From Microbacterium testaceum (GTDB lineage: Bacteria > Actinomycetota > Actinomycetes > Actinomycetales > Microbacteriaceae), in the NCBI RefSeq assembly GCF_001476655.1, contig NZ_LDRT01000048.1:1-49586 (forward strand): a DNA stretch of 49,586 nucleotides, written 5' to 3'. This document shows, piece after piece, positions 34,347 through 42,957 of the stretch (position 1 is the stretch's first letter; each line of letters begins with the position of its first letter). The notes under the pieces are model-generated. The model made no database searches and had not been told where the DNA came from. It saw nothing but the letters and a program-made list of their open reading frames with translations. The position numbers and the translations under genes were made by a program.

Positions 34347-35989
34347 GCGCCGGCGGGGCCGGTCGCTCCGGGTGGGCGCGTCGTCGCTCGTGCCGGCGGA
34401 CTCGTCGGCAGACCAGCGGCGTGCTGCTGATCGCCGCCGCTCTCGCCGTCACCGGATGCGCCGGGCCCCCGTCGCTCGCCGCCGACCGCGATCGGTTGCG
34501 GGTGGTCACCACCACCGGCATCCTGCGCGATCTCGTCCGCAACGTCGGTGGCGACCGGGTCGATGTCGTCTCGCTCGTGCCCGACCGGGCCGATCCGCAC
34601 GCGTACGAGCCGACGCTCCGGGACGCGCGCAATGTCGTCTACGCCGACGTGGCGTTCTCGAACTACGCGATGCTCGAGGAACAGGCGGTGATCAAGACCC
34701 TCGATGCGAACCTGCGCGACGACGCCGTGAGCGTCTCGCTCGCCGAGGAAGCGGTGAAGTACGCCGCCGAGATCATCCCGCTGGTCGAGGACGTCTCGCT
34801 CGACACCGTCTGGCTGGGCCTGCGCGCGCACGGGCGGGGCGAGGCGCGGGGGGCGACACGCACCTCCGCGGTCGAGCTGTCGGCCGTCGCGGCGAGCGGG
34901 CCGGGCGCGATCGTGGCCTACCTCACCGGTTCTTTCGGGAGCACCGAGCGCTACATCGACTCGTCCGACGGCTTCAACGCCGCCGACGGTTATCGCGATG
35001 ACACGGTGACCCTTCCCGCCGATGCGCACACGCACCTGTCGTGGGCGTTCACCGAGCCCGGGGTCTACACGCTCACCCTCCGCGCCCGCCTGCAGGTCGA
35101 CGACACCGCGAAGCCGGTCGACCTCGGCGAGGCGACCTACACCTTCGCCGTGGGCGTCGATCCGCATCAGGCCGCGACCGACGCGGGGCTCGTCGACCCG
35201 GTCGTTCTCGATCGGGGGCACGCCGACCTGACGGTGGATGTGGATGCCGCGAGCCTCGGCGTGCGATACGACCCCAGCGGCGGCGGCGATCACACGCAAC
35301 GGACCCTGCCCGCCGACGGCGCGATCGTCGAGGTGCCCGCGAAAGCCCGCACCGAGATTCCGGCGGGGGAGGACTTCCGCTTCCTCGGCCGTCCGGGTCA
35401 GCCGATCTATCAGCTCGCGCAAGCGGTGCTCGGCAAGCACGTGCACGGCGAGATCGATCCGCACCTCTGGCAGGACGTGCGCAACGCCCTCGCGTACGTG
35501 CAGCTCATCCGCGACACCCTCATCGGCGCCGATCCCGCCCACGCCCGCGACTACGCCGAGAACGCGCGACGGTATCTGGCGGAACTGGATGCCGTCGACG
35601 CAGAGGTGCGTGCGCAGTACGACAGCATCCCGCCCGGCGACAGACACCTCGTCACCACGCACGACGCCTTCGGATATCTCGCCCACGCCTACGGCCTCGA
35701 CGTCGCCGGCTTCGTCACACCCAACCCGGCCGTCGAGCCCTCGCTCGCCGACCGTCGCCGCCTCGCCGATACCATCCGCACGCTGCACGTGCCGGCCGTC
35801 TTCCTCGAGCCGAACCTCGCCGCGCGCTCGTCGACACTCACGGACGTGGCCGACGACCTCGGCATCCGTGTCTGTCCGATCTACGGCGACGCCTTCACCG
35901 ACACCGTGACCACCTACGTGCAGCTCGTGCGTGCCAACGCCGAGAGCGTGCGCTCCTGCCTGACCCCGTCCGACGAAGGATCCCGATGA
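34343..35989 (+). CDS. ZnuA-like metal-binding lipoprotein with inserted surface repeat
   Basis: A 548-aa cluster-A metal-binding protein; lipobox AVTGC puts lipidated Cys at 39. The zinc/manganese ligands of ZnuA/TroA proteins are all present: His86 (DPHAYEP), His374 (HGEIDPHLW), His440 (TTHDAFGY) and Asp516 (YGDAFTD). First and second ligand are 288 residues apart instead of about 70, because a roughly 200-aa anchored-repeat domain is inserted (about 150-355). Its halves are in swapped order: the WLG...HTHLSWAF...FAVG part (His229, 231) comes before the GHADL part (His293). GTG 34343 overlaps the giant protein's stop. This matches the TIGRFAM 'anchored repeat ABC transporter, substrate-binding' description. 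Confidence 0.92.
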   Translation: MSAGGAGRSGWARRRSCRRTRRQTSGVLLIAAALAVTGCAGPPSLAADRDRLRVVTTTGILRDLVRNVGGDRVDVVSLVPDRADPHAYEPTLRDARNVVYADVAFSNYAMLEEQAVIKTLDANLRDDAVSVSLAEEAVKYAAEIIPLVEDVSLDTVWLGLRAHGRGEARGATRTSAVELSAVAASGPGAIVAYLTGSFGSTERYIDSSDGFNAADGYRDDTVTLPADAHTHLSWAFTEPGVYTLTLRARLQVDDTAKPVDLGEATYTFAVGVDPHQAATDAGLVDPVVLDRGHADLTVDVDAASLGVRYDPSGGGDHTQRTLPADGAIVEVPAKARTEIPAGEDFRFLGRPGQPIYQLAQAVLGKHVHGEIDPHLWQDVRNALAYVQLIRDTLIGADPAHARDYAENARRYLAELDAVDAEVRAQYDSIPPGDRHLVTTHDAFGYLAHAYGLDVAGFVTPNPAVEPSLADRRRLADTIRTLHVPAVFLEPNLAARSSTLTDVADDLGIRVCPIYGDAFTDTVTTYVQLVRANAESVRSCLTPSDEGSR

Positions 35990-37020
35990 GACTCCGTGTC
36001 CGCCTTGCGGTACTGACCGTCGCGACGGCCCTGTGGGCTCTGGCCCCGGCCGTCGCGGCATCCGCCCTGCCCGTCGCCCCGACGCGCCCCGTGATCGCGG
36101 CGTCCGCCCTCTCGGCCCCTCACGCCGAGACCGGAAGCGACCCCGCACTCGACCAGACGCTCGACGAGCTCCAGATCGTGCACGGAGAGCGGGTGCTCGA
36201 GGCGGGTCATCTCGACATGGGGCCGAAGTACGACGACGGTCAGTGGCGCTTCCTCATCCACGACGACGTGGCCAAGGCCGATGCGAACGCCACGAGCGTC
36301 TGGCGCTACCCCGATGAGACGGTGCTGCACGTGCGCGACGAGGCGAAGCTCACCGTGCCCGACGATCCCGCGTACGCCTTCGTCGGTGCCCCGGCGGGGA
36401 GCGAGGTGTGGGTCGCCCCGCAGACGCAGAACCCCGATGTGGTCTGGATCGGGTGGAATACCCAGGACCCGGCCGTCATGGACACCGTCGATCGGGGCGT
36501 GACGCTGTCCCTGAAGGCCGTCGAGGGCCCCGGCGTCATGACGACGTATCTGCAGTCGGGTTCGTTCGGCGAGCCACAGGTGCTGTGGGACTCGCGCGTG
36601 CACGACCCGCAGCCGGTGTGGGTGGACGTGAACACCCACACGCACGCCAACTGGGTGTTCACCGCTCCCGGGGTCTACCTCGTGGAGCTCACCGCCGAGG
36701 CCGATCTCATCGACGGGTCGCACGTGTCGGACACCCAGCGCGTGCGCTTCGCCGTGGGCACCGCGACCGCGCCGTCCGAGGCGTTCGCCGCGACCCGGGG
36801 AGTCGCATCCGTCGCCCCCGACGCGCCCGCCGCCGCGGAGCCGGTCGTCGTCCCCGCGGCACCCGCGTCGCCGCTGGTTCCGATCCTCGTCGTGGCGATC
36901 GCCGTGGTCGCCGCCGCGATCGTCGCCGTCGCCGCGGTCATCGGGGTGCGCAGCGCCCGGGCGAAGCGCGCCGTGCTGTCGCGGCATCCGGATGCCGTCA
37001 CCGCGGAGCCGCGGGCATGA
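35986..37020 (+). CDS. Transporter-associated anchored-repeat protein (344 aa)
   Basis: Signal peptide (about 1-27), a single anchored repeat, a Pro/Ala/Val linker, one membrane helix (about 295-325) and a short basic cytosolic tail. The repeat carries AGHLDMG (His75), PQTQNPDVVWIGWNT and NTHTHANWVF (His218, His220), closest to repeat 7 of the giant protein. It fits the 'ABC transporter-associated repeat protein' model (choice-of-anchor M group). ATGA overlaps at both ends lock it between binding protein and ATPase. I infer a membrane-proximal metal acceptor handing zinc to the lipoprotein. Confidence 0.9.
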   Translation: MRLRVRLAVLTVATALWALAPAVAASALPVAPTRPVIAASALSAPHAETGSDPALDQTLDELQIVHGERVLEAGHLDMGPKYDDGQWRFLIHDDVAKADANATSVWRYPDETVLHVRDEAKLTVPDDPAYAFVGAPAGSEVWVAPQTQNPDVVWIGWNTQDPAVMDTVDRGVTLSLKAVEGPGVMTTYLQSGSFGEPQVLWDSRVHDPQPVWVDVNTHTHANWVFTAPGVYLVELTAEADLIDGSHVSDTQRVRFAVGTATAPSEAFAATRGVASVAPDAPAAAEPVVVPAAPASPLVPILVVAIAVVAAAIVAVAAVIGVRSARAKRAVLSRHPDAVTAEPRA

Positions 37021-37775
37021 GCGGCGCCGCGGCGCTCGAGGTCGAGACGGTGTCGGTCGACCTCGGTGGACGCCGGGTGCTCGACGGCGTGGAACTGACG
37101 GTCGAGCGCGGAGAGCTCGTCGCGCTGCTCGGCCCCAACGGCGCCGGAAAGACGACGCTGCTGCGCACGGTGCTGGGGCTGCAGCCCACGGCGGCGGGTC
37201 GCGTGCGCGTCGAGGGACGGCAGGCCCGCCCCGGGCGGGTCGCGATCGGCTACGTTCCGCAGCGGCACGAGTTCGCCTGGGACTTCCCCCTGTCGGTCGC
37301 CGATGTCGTGATGACCGGGCTGACCGGTCGGCTGGGCCTTCTGCGACGCCCCGGGCGGCCCGAGTGGGAGGCCGTGGCCGAGGCCCTGGAGCGGGTGCGG
37401 ATGAGCGAGTTGGCCGACCGGGTCGTGGGGCAGCTCTCGGGCGGTCAGCGTCAGCGCGTGCTCGTCGCGCGCGCCCTCGTGCTGCGCCCCTCGGTGCTGC
37501 TGCTCGACGAGCCGTTCACCGGTCTCGATCTGCCCACCCAAGACCTGCTCGCGGGCCTGTTCGCCGACCTCGCGCACGAGGGGCGTGCGGTGCTCATGAC
37601 CACGCACGACCTGCTCGGCGCCATCGATGTCGCCGACCGCCTCGCGCTGTTGAACCGCCGGGTCATCGCCGCCGGCGCTCCGGCAGCGCTCGCGGCCGAC
37701 GCGCGCGTGTGGGGCGAGACCTTCGGGGTGGGTCCCGACTCGGCGCTCGTTCGCATGGTGCGGAGCGTCGCATGA
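37017..37775 (+). CDS. Anchored-repeat-type metal ABC transporter, ATP-binding protein
   Basis: A 252-aa ABC ATPase of the ZnuC/MntB group. Walker A GPNGAGKT (Lys45), Q-loop VPQ (about 80-82), signature LSGGQ (140-144), Walker B LLLDEP (Asp164, Glu165) and switch His197 in TTHD are all intact. It powers import through the permease encoded next. ATG 37017 and the gene end both overlap neighbours by 4 nt, implying fixed stoichiometry. Confidence 0.95.
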   Translation: MSGAAALEVETVSVDLGGRRVLDGVELTVERGELVALLGPNGAGKTTLLRTVLGLQPTAAGRVRVEGRQARPGRVAIGYVPQRHEFAWDFPLSVADVVMTGLTGRLGLLRRPGRPEWEAVAEALERVRMSELADRVVGQLSGGQRQRVLVARALVLRPSVLLLDEPFTGLDLPTQDLLAGLFADLAHEGRAVLMTTHDLLGAIDVADRLALLNRRVIAAGAPAALAADARVWGETFGVGPDSALVRMVRSVA

Positions 37776-38725
37776 GCCCCGTGGATTTCGTCGTCGACCT
37801 GCTCAACCCCGACCTGGCGTTCCTGCCGAAGGCGCTCGCGGTGGCCGTGATGTCGTCGATCGTGTGCGGGGTCATCGGCACGTTCGTCGTGTTGCGCGGC
37901 ATGGCCTTCATCGGCGATGCCGTGGCGCACGCGGTGTTCCCGGGGCTGGCCGTGGCCTTCGTCGTGTCGGGCAACCTCGTGCTCGGAGGCACGATCGCGG
38001 GGGTGCTCACGGCGGTGCTCGTGGCGGTCTTCGCGCAGAACCGCCGGCTGAAGGAGGACTCGATCATCGGGATCTTCTTCGTCGCCGCGTTCGCTCTCGG
38101 CATCGTCGTCATCTCGCAAGCCCCCGGCTACGCGGGCTCGCTGCAGCAGTTCCTCTTCGGCTCGCTCACCGGCATCCCGGATGACGACCTCCCCGTCGTG
38201 GCGGGGGTGTCGGTGGCCGTGCTGCTGGCCGTTCTGCTGCTCAACAAGGAATTCGTGACGGTGAGCCTCGACCGCGAGTCGGCGCGGGCTCTGGGACTGC
38301 GGGTGTTCTGGCTCGACCTCGCGTTGTACGTGCTGGTGACCCTCGCCGTGGTCGTGAGCGTGCAGACGATCGGCAACATCCTCGTGCTCGCGCTCCTGGT
38401 GACCCCGGCCGCGACCGCGCGGCTGCTGACCGATCGACTGGGCGTGATGATGGTGCTCGGACCCGTCATCGGCGGCGTCGCAGCCGTCATCGGGCTGTAC
38501 CTCTCGTGGTCGTGGGCACTGCCCACCGGGGGCACCATCGTGCTCGTCTTGACCGCGCTGTTCCTCGTGGCGTGGGTGTTCTCGCCGCGTCAGGGCGTGG
38601 TGGGGAAGATGCTCACCCGCCGTCGGAGTCCCGCCGCCGCGCGTGCGGACGTGCGCGCGTTCCCTCAGCCGACGCCGGACGCGCCCCGCGCCGTGCCCGA
38701 CCTCGTTCCCGAAAGGCCGTCATGA
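37772..38725 (+). CDS. Anchored-repeat-type metal ABC transporter, permease
   Basis: A 317-aa ABC-3 family permease with eight or nine helices, including the characteristic GDAVAHAVFPGLAVAF and the late NILVLALLVTPAATARLLTDRL blocks of ZnuB/TroC-type permeases. The last about 45 residues form a Pro/Arg-rich cytosolic tail beyond the normal end. It forms the zinc or manganese channel. ATGA overlaps with the ATPase and with the transglycosylase gene. Confidence 0.94.
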   Translation: MSPVDFVVDLLNPDLAFLPKALAVAVMSSIVCGVIGTFVVLRGMAFIGDAVAHAVFPGLAVAFVVSGNLVLGGTIAGVLTAVLVAVFAQNRRLKEDSIIGIFFVAAFALGIVVISQAPGYAGSLQQFLFGSLTGIPDDDLPVVAGVSVAVLLAVLLLNKEFVTVSLDRESARALGLRVFWLDLALYVLVTLAVVVSVQTIGNILVLALLVTPAATARLLTDRLGVMMVLGPVIGGVAAVIGLYLSWSWALPTGGTIVLVLTALFLVAWVFSPRQGVVGKMLTRRRSPAAARADVRAFPQPTPDAPRAVPDLVPERPS

Positions 38726-39507
38726 CCGATCCCGACCCGCTCGTTCCTCCCGCCACCTCGTCGCGACTGTGGCCCGCGGTCACCGCGGTGCTCAGCGTCC
38801 TCGGCGTGGGGGCACTCGCCGCCGGCGCGTGGGGAGCGGCGACCGCCTCAGCGAGCGGACCCGACCCTCTTCCGTCCGCGTCGCCCACGCCCGCCGTCGT
38901 CCGCCCGTCTGCGGCGGGGGCCGATGACCGATCTCTTCCGGGGATCGCCGCTCTCGCCGATGCCGAGTGGGTCGATCGTGTCTCGGCATCCGCGGGCATC
39001 CCGCCCCGCGCTCTCGCCGCCTACGCCGGTGCCGCCCTGTCCGTCGCGCGGACCGATCCCTCCTGCGGACTCGGCTGGAACACTCTGGCGGCGATCGGGC
39101 TCGTCGAGACCGCGCACGGCGGCATGAACGGCGCGACACTGCACGCGGATGGCACGGTCTCCCCGGCGATCGTCGGCATCCCCCTGAACGGGGAGGGCAC
39201 GGAGGTGGTCCGCGACACCGACGGCGGAGCCCTCGACGGCGACACCGTCTGGGATCGGGCGGTGGGGCCGATGCAGTTCATTCCCGCGACCTGGGCGAGC
39301 GCCGGTCGCGACGGCAATGACGACGGCGTGGTCGACATCAACCAGATCGACGATGCCGCCCTCGCGACGGCCGTGCACCTGTGTGAGGTGGGCGGCGATC
39401 TCACGCGGGCGGAGAACTGGATCGCGGCGATACACGCGTACAACCCGTCGGTGGAGTACAACAACCGCGTGGCGGCGGCGGCGACGCAGTTCGCATCGGT
39501 GCACTGA
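38722..39507 (+). CDS. Membrane-anchored lytic transglycosylase
   Basis: A 261-aa murein lytic transglycosylase of the actinobacterial MltB-like kind. An N-terminal helix (about 17-42) anchors it outside the membrane, followed by a Ser/Pro linker and the catalytic domain. The catalytic Glu is about 129 in AAIGLVETAHGG; VGPMQFIPATWASAGRDGNDDG and the AYNPSVEYNNRV end are diagnostic. It cleaves peptidoglycan strands. ATG 38722 overlaps the permease stop, making it the last gene of the transporter operon, which suggests a role in opening the wall for the very large anchored-repeat protein. Confidence 0.9.
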   Translation: MTDPDPLVPPATSSRLWPAVTAVLSVLGVGALAAGAWGAATASASGPDPLPSASPTPAVVRPSAAGADDRSLPGIAALADAEWVDRVSASAGIPPRALAAYAGAALSVARTDPSCGLGWNTLAAIGLVETAHGGMNGATLHADGTVSPAIVGIPLNGEGTEVVRDTDGGALDGDTVWDRAVGPMQFIPATWASAGRDGNDDGVVDINQIDDAALATAVHLCEVGGDLTRAENWIAAIHAYNPSVEYNNRVAAAATQFASVH

Positions 39508-39549
39508 GGGGCGGGGACCCCGCGTCACCTCGACGGCGCGGGGATCTGG

Positions 39550-39588
39550 CTCGACCCGGCCATCGGCTGCGCCGATGACCGGGTCGAG
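39550..39588. terminator. Hairpin ending the metal-transport operon
   Basis: Outer arms CTCGACCCGG and CCGGGTCGAG (10 bp) enclose inner CATCGG and CCGATG. It sits between the convergent transglycosylase and binding-protein genes and can serve both. Confidence 0.75.
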
Positions 39589-39621
39589 AAGACGATCGAG
39601 ACCTCCGACGCCGGTCGGAGC

Positions 39622-40968
39622 TCAGCCGGCCGCTTGGTTGTACGCGGCGATCTGCTGGGCGGCCTGGCTCTCGGCATCCCTCATCGTGTCGGCGACGTCC
39701 GCACCCTCGACCACCTTCGTGAACGCCCCGATCACCGTGGGACGCAGCGCGGGCAGCGCTCCGGTCCGGCATCCCGCGCTCGCCGCGGTGGCGGGCGTGT
39801 TCGCGAGCTGATCGGCCATGGCCTTCGAGTTGGGGTCGGCGAGCATCTGCGCTCCGGTCGAGGTGGTGCCGGCAGCGGTGTTCGACGCGAGATACCCTGT
39901 CGCGCTGGCCCAGGCAGCCTGCACCTCGGCGGAGTGGAGGTAGGTGACGAACGCGTACGCGGCGTTCTGTTGGGCTGCCGAGTGGCCGTCTCCGGAGATC
40001 CACAGGGCGTTGCCGCCGATCACGACGCCCGCGTCGTCACTGTTCGAGGTGCGCGGGAACGGGGCGACCTTCGATGCGGTCTTCTGCGGGTCGGCGGTCG
40101 TGTACGCGCCGCTCGAGGTGAGCATGAGGCCGACCTTCCCCGTCGCGAAGGCCGAGACCATGGCGCTGTTGTCGGTTCCGGGGTTGAGGGCCGTGCCGTC
40201 CAGGAACAGCTTCTGCAGCGTCTGCATGAAACTCACCTGCGTCGGTGAGGTCAGTTGCAGACCTGTCGCTCGATCTGCCCCGCGTCCGTTGTCGGGCGTG
40301 CAGAAGAGCTGTCCACCCGAGGCGGACATCTCTTCCAGCATCCAGGAGTCCGCCATGTTCATCGACAGTCCGTACGCGCCCGTCACCGCGTGGATCTTCT
40401 CGGCCCACGACGCGACGTCCGCCAGGGTCGTCGGCGGGGTGTCGGGGTTCAGGCCCGCTTGCGTGGCGAGAGCGCGATCGACGTAGAGGACGGGCTGTGA
40501 CACCGAGAAGGGCATCGCGGCGAGGCCGCCGGACCCGTCGTCGTAGTAGCTGCGCACGACCGGGGGGAAGCTGTCGGCCGAGAAGGACTCGTCCCCGTCG
40601 GTGAACGACGACAGGGGAACCGTCTTCTTCGAGTCCAGGAGGAACCCCGTCGAGGTGTCGTTCATCATCAGCACGTCGGGCGTGCTGCCCGACTGCACGG
40701 CGGCGGTGTACTTGGTCTGTGCGTCGGCGTACGAGCCCTGGTAGGAGGCGTCGACGGTGATCGCACCGCCTTCGCGCTCGTTGAACTGAGAGACCAGGGT
40801 GTCGAGTTCGGTGGCGGCGGGGCCGGTCATCTCATGCCAGAAGGTGAGGGTGACGGGACCGGATGCCGCGGACGGCTGCGCGCCTGCGGGAGCGGTGCAC
40901 GCGGACAGGGCCAGGACGAGGGTCGCGGCGGCCGAGACGGCCAGGCACGCGCGGGTGCGGAGGGACAT
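39622..40968 (-). CDS. UgpB-like extracellular solute-binding lipoprotein
   Basis: A 448-aa ABC binding protein with lipobox ALSAC (signal MSLRTRACLAVSAAATLVLA). The start of the mature domain, LTFWHEMTGPAATELDTLVSQFNE, and SYADAQTKYTAAVQSG resemble the glycerol-3-phosphate/glycerophosphodiester-binding UgpB group more than maltose-type proteins. It is the last gene of the unit permease-permease-binding protein, transcribed leftwards from 42796. The adjacent phosphatase-family and 2H phosphoesterase genes support a phosphorylated substrate, but this is inference. Confidence 0.88.
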   Translation of the reverse strand: MSLRTRACLAVSAAATLVLALSACTAPAGAQPSAASGPVTLTFWHEMTGPAATELDTLVSQFNEREGGAITVDASYQGSYADAQTKYTAAVQSGSTPDVLMMNDTSTGFLLDSKKTVPLSSFTDGDESFSADSFPPVVRSYYDDGSGGLAAMPFSVSQPVLYVDRALATQAGLNPDTPPTTLADVASWAEKIHAVTGAYGLSMNMADSWMLEEMSASGGQLFCTPDNGRGADRATGLQLTSPTQVSFMQTLQKLFLDGTALNPGTDNSAMVSAFATGKVGLMLTSSGAYTTADPQKTASKVAPFPRTSNSDDAGVVIGGNALWISGDGHSAAQQNAAYAFVTYLHSAEVQAAWASATGYLASNTAAGTTSTGAQMLADPNSKAMADQLANTPATAASAGCRTGALPALRPTVIGAFTKVVEGADVADTMRDAESQAAQQIAAYNQAAG

Positions 40969-40994
40969 GGGGTGGGTTCCTTCTTTTCGGGTGA

Positions 40995-41852
40995 CTACTT
41001 GAGGGCGCCGGCGGTGAGGCCGTCGGCGAGGAATCGCTGGGCGAGGAGGACGACGAGGAGCACGGGCACGGTGACCAGGGCGGCCCCGGCCAGGACGACG
41101 CCGACGTCGGTGGCCTCGACGTTGGAGAGCTGGGCGATGCCCACCTGGACGGTCCTGTTCTCGGGGGAGTTCGTCACCAGGAGCGGCCAGAAGAAGCCGT
41201 TCCACGCGGCTGTCGCGCTGACGAGCGTGACCGAGATCAGGGTGGGACGCACGACCGGCAGCAGCATCGATCGGATGAAGCGCAGATGCCCCGCCCCGTC
41301 GAGGAGAGCGGCATCGCGCAACTCGCCGGGGAAGCTGAGGAAGGCCTGACGGAACAGGAAGATGCTGAGCGCGGATGCCGCGAAGGGCAGGAACACGGCG
41401 GGCAGGGTGTCGATGAGGTGCCACGACGACACCGTGAGGTAGTTCGCGATCAGGGTCGTCTCGGCGGGGACCATGATGCTCGACAGCAGCACGAGGAAGA
41501 GCGCCCGAGTGTGCTTCAGCCCGCAGAACACGAGGGCGTAGGCCGAGGCGATGCCGATCGTGACCTGGAGCAGTGTCTGGCAGAGAGTGACCACCACGCT
41601 GTTCGCGAACTGCTGGCCGAGCGGGATGACCTGGGTCGCCCGGACGATGTTGTCGAACGTGAGGTGCACGGGAACGAGACCGGCGAGGCCCTGGTTGAGC
41701 CACTCCGTCGGTGTCAGGGCTCCCTCGAGGATGTAGTACAGCGGGAAGCAGACGATGACGACCGCCGCGACGAGCCAGACGGCGAGCAGGGTCGAGCGCA
41801 CGCGACGGGCGAGCGTCGAGCGGCGACGGAACGTGGCGGGTGCGAGGGTCAT
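40995..41852 (-). CDS. ABC transporter permease (UgpE/MalG type)
   Basis: A 285-aa permease with six helices and the EAA loop in FPGELRDAALLDGAGHLRFIRSMLLPVVRP. The ATG at 41852 shares one base with the stop of the other permease (TGATG). No ATPase gene is linked, again implying a shared ATPase. Confidence 0.9.
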   Translation of the reverse strand: MTLAPATFRRRSTLARRVRSTLLAVWLVAAVVIVCFPLYYILEGALTPTEWLNQGLAGLVPVHLTFDNIVRATQVIPLGQQFANSVVVTLCQTLLQVTIGIASAYALVFCGLKHTRALFLVLLSSIMVPAETTLIANYLTVSSWHLIDTLPAVFLPFAASALSIFLFRQAFLSFPGELRDAALLDGAGHLRFIRSMLLPVVRPTLISVTLVSATAAWNGFFWPLLVTNSPENRTVQVGIAQLSNVEATDVGVVLAGAALVTVPVLLVVLLAQRFLADGLTAGALK

Positions 41853-42796
41853 CAGTAGTTCACCCGCTTCTCGAGGAGTCCGAACTGCACCAGCGACAGT
41901 CCGAGGACGAGGACGAACAGCACGATCCCCGTGGCCGCGGCCATGCCGAAGTTCGCGCCACCGGCCCCGAAAGCCGACGTGTAGATCGTGTAGACGAGGG
42001 TCGACGTCGAGTTCGCCGGGCCGCCCCCGGTCAGGATCTGGATCTGTCCGAACGTGGTGAGCGCTTCGACCGCGCCGGTGACGACGATGAAGAACAGGGT
42101 CGGGGTGACCAACGGGAGAGAGATCGACCAGAGCGTGCGGGCCGGTCCCGCGCCGTCGAGGTGCGCCGCCTCGATCACGTCGCGGTCGATCGCGCCGAAC
42201 GCGCCAAGCAGGAGGAGCACCGTGAACCCGAGCGAGCCCCAGATCGTGACGACGATCACGCTCGGGAACGCCCACTGCGTACTCGTGAGCCACGGTACGG
42301 CGGTGCCGCCGAACCGGGTGATCACCGAGTTCACGAAGCCGTTGGCGGGGGAGAGCATCGCGGCGAAGGCGACGGATGCCGCAGACACCGACACCACGAG
42401 GGGCGAGGTGAGCAGGGCGCGGAAGATCGGCATCCCGCGCAGTTTCATCGTCAGGGGGATGGTGACGGCGAGTCCGACGACCACGCGACCCGCGACCACG
42501 GCGACGCAGAACACCGCGGTGCGGACCACGGTCTCACCGAAGTGCGGGTCGGTGAAGAGCGTGACGAAGTTCTTCGCGCCGACGAAGCCCGCGGCCTGGC
42601 CGAAGATGTCGGTGCCTTGGGTGCTGAGCCAGACGACCTTGCCGAGCGGGTAGAACACGAACACGGCGAACACCGCGAACGCGGGGACGAGGAGCGCGAT
42701 GCCGAGGCGGCGGTCGACGCGTCGCCACGACGGGGTGGCGCGCGTGGAGCGGGTCATGCCGCGGGCGCGTCGGAGGGGGAGGATCGAAGCCGACAT
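41852..42796 (-). CDS. ABC transporter permease (UgpA/MalF type)
   Basis: A 314-aa permease; EAA loop in IDRDVIEAAHLDGAGPARTLWSISLPLVTP, followed by GQIQILTGGGPANSTSTLVYTIY, which is typical of UgpA/MalF relatives. Of three possible starts (42814, 42796, 42757) I chose ATG 42796 because GGAAAGG lies 5 nt before it, while 42814 abuts the operator and has no ribosome site. It is the first gene of the unit controlled by the palindrome at 42816-42827. Confidence 0.9.
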   Translation of the reverse strand: MSASILPLRRARGMTRSTRATPSWRRVDRRLGIALLVPAFAVFAVFVFYPLGKVVWLSTQGTDIFGQAAGFVGAKNFVTLFTDPHFGETVVRTAVFCVAVVAGRVVVGLAVTIPLTMKLRGMPIFRALLTSPLVVSVSAASVAFAAMLSPANGFVNSVITRFGGTAVPWLTSTQWAFPSVIVVTIWGSLGFTVLLLLGAFGAIDRDVIEAAHLDGAGPARTLWSISLPLVTPTLFFIVVTGAVEALTTFGQIQILTGGGPANSTSTLVYTIYTSAFGAGGANFGMAAATGIVLFVLVLGLSLVQFGLLEKRVNY

Positions 42797-42815
42797 CCGG
42801 ACCTTTCCGTTCATA

Positions 42816-42827
42816 GGGAACGTTCCC
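42816..42827. promoter_or_regulatory. LacI-type operator GGGAACGTTCCC (copy 1)
   Basis: A perfect 12-bp palindrome in the 5' leader of the permease operon. The same core recurs at 44522-44535. A LacI-family gene is at 44606-45673. The central CG step is typical of LacI/GalR operators. Confidence 0.75.
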
Positions 42828-42844
42828 GTTTCGGGGACGCCACT

Positions 42845-42873
42845 ACTTTGCGGCACACGTTCCAGGCGGTCAA
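42845..42873 (-). promoter_or_regulatory. Predicted promoter of the UgpAEB-like operon
   Basis: Minus-strand TTGACC (42868-42873) and CAAAGT (42845-42850) with 17-nt spacing; the operator copy 1 lies just downstream, over the probable transcription start. Confidence 0.45.
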
Positions 42874-42957
42874 TCGTTCGCGGCGAGCGGTCTCCGAGCG
42901 TTCACGCGGTGTTCAGGGAGACCTGGCTCAATCCCAGGGACCCCGAACGGAGAACCC

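Noticed and set aside
39622..42796. Naming the transporter ugpABE
   Set aside because: Only resemblance to the group; no ATPase or glycerophosphodiesterase is linked and substrate is unknown.
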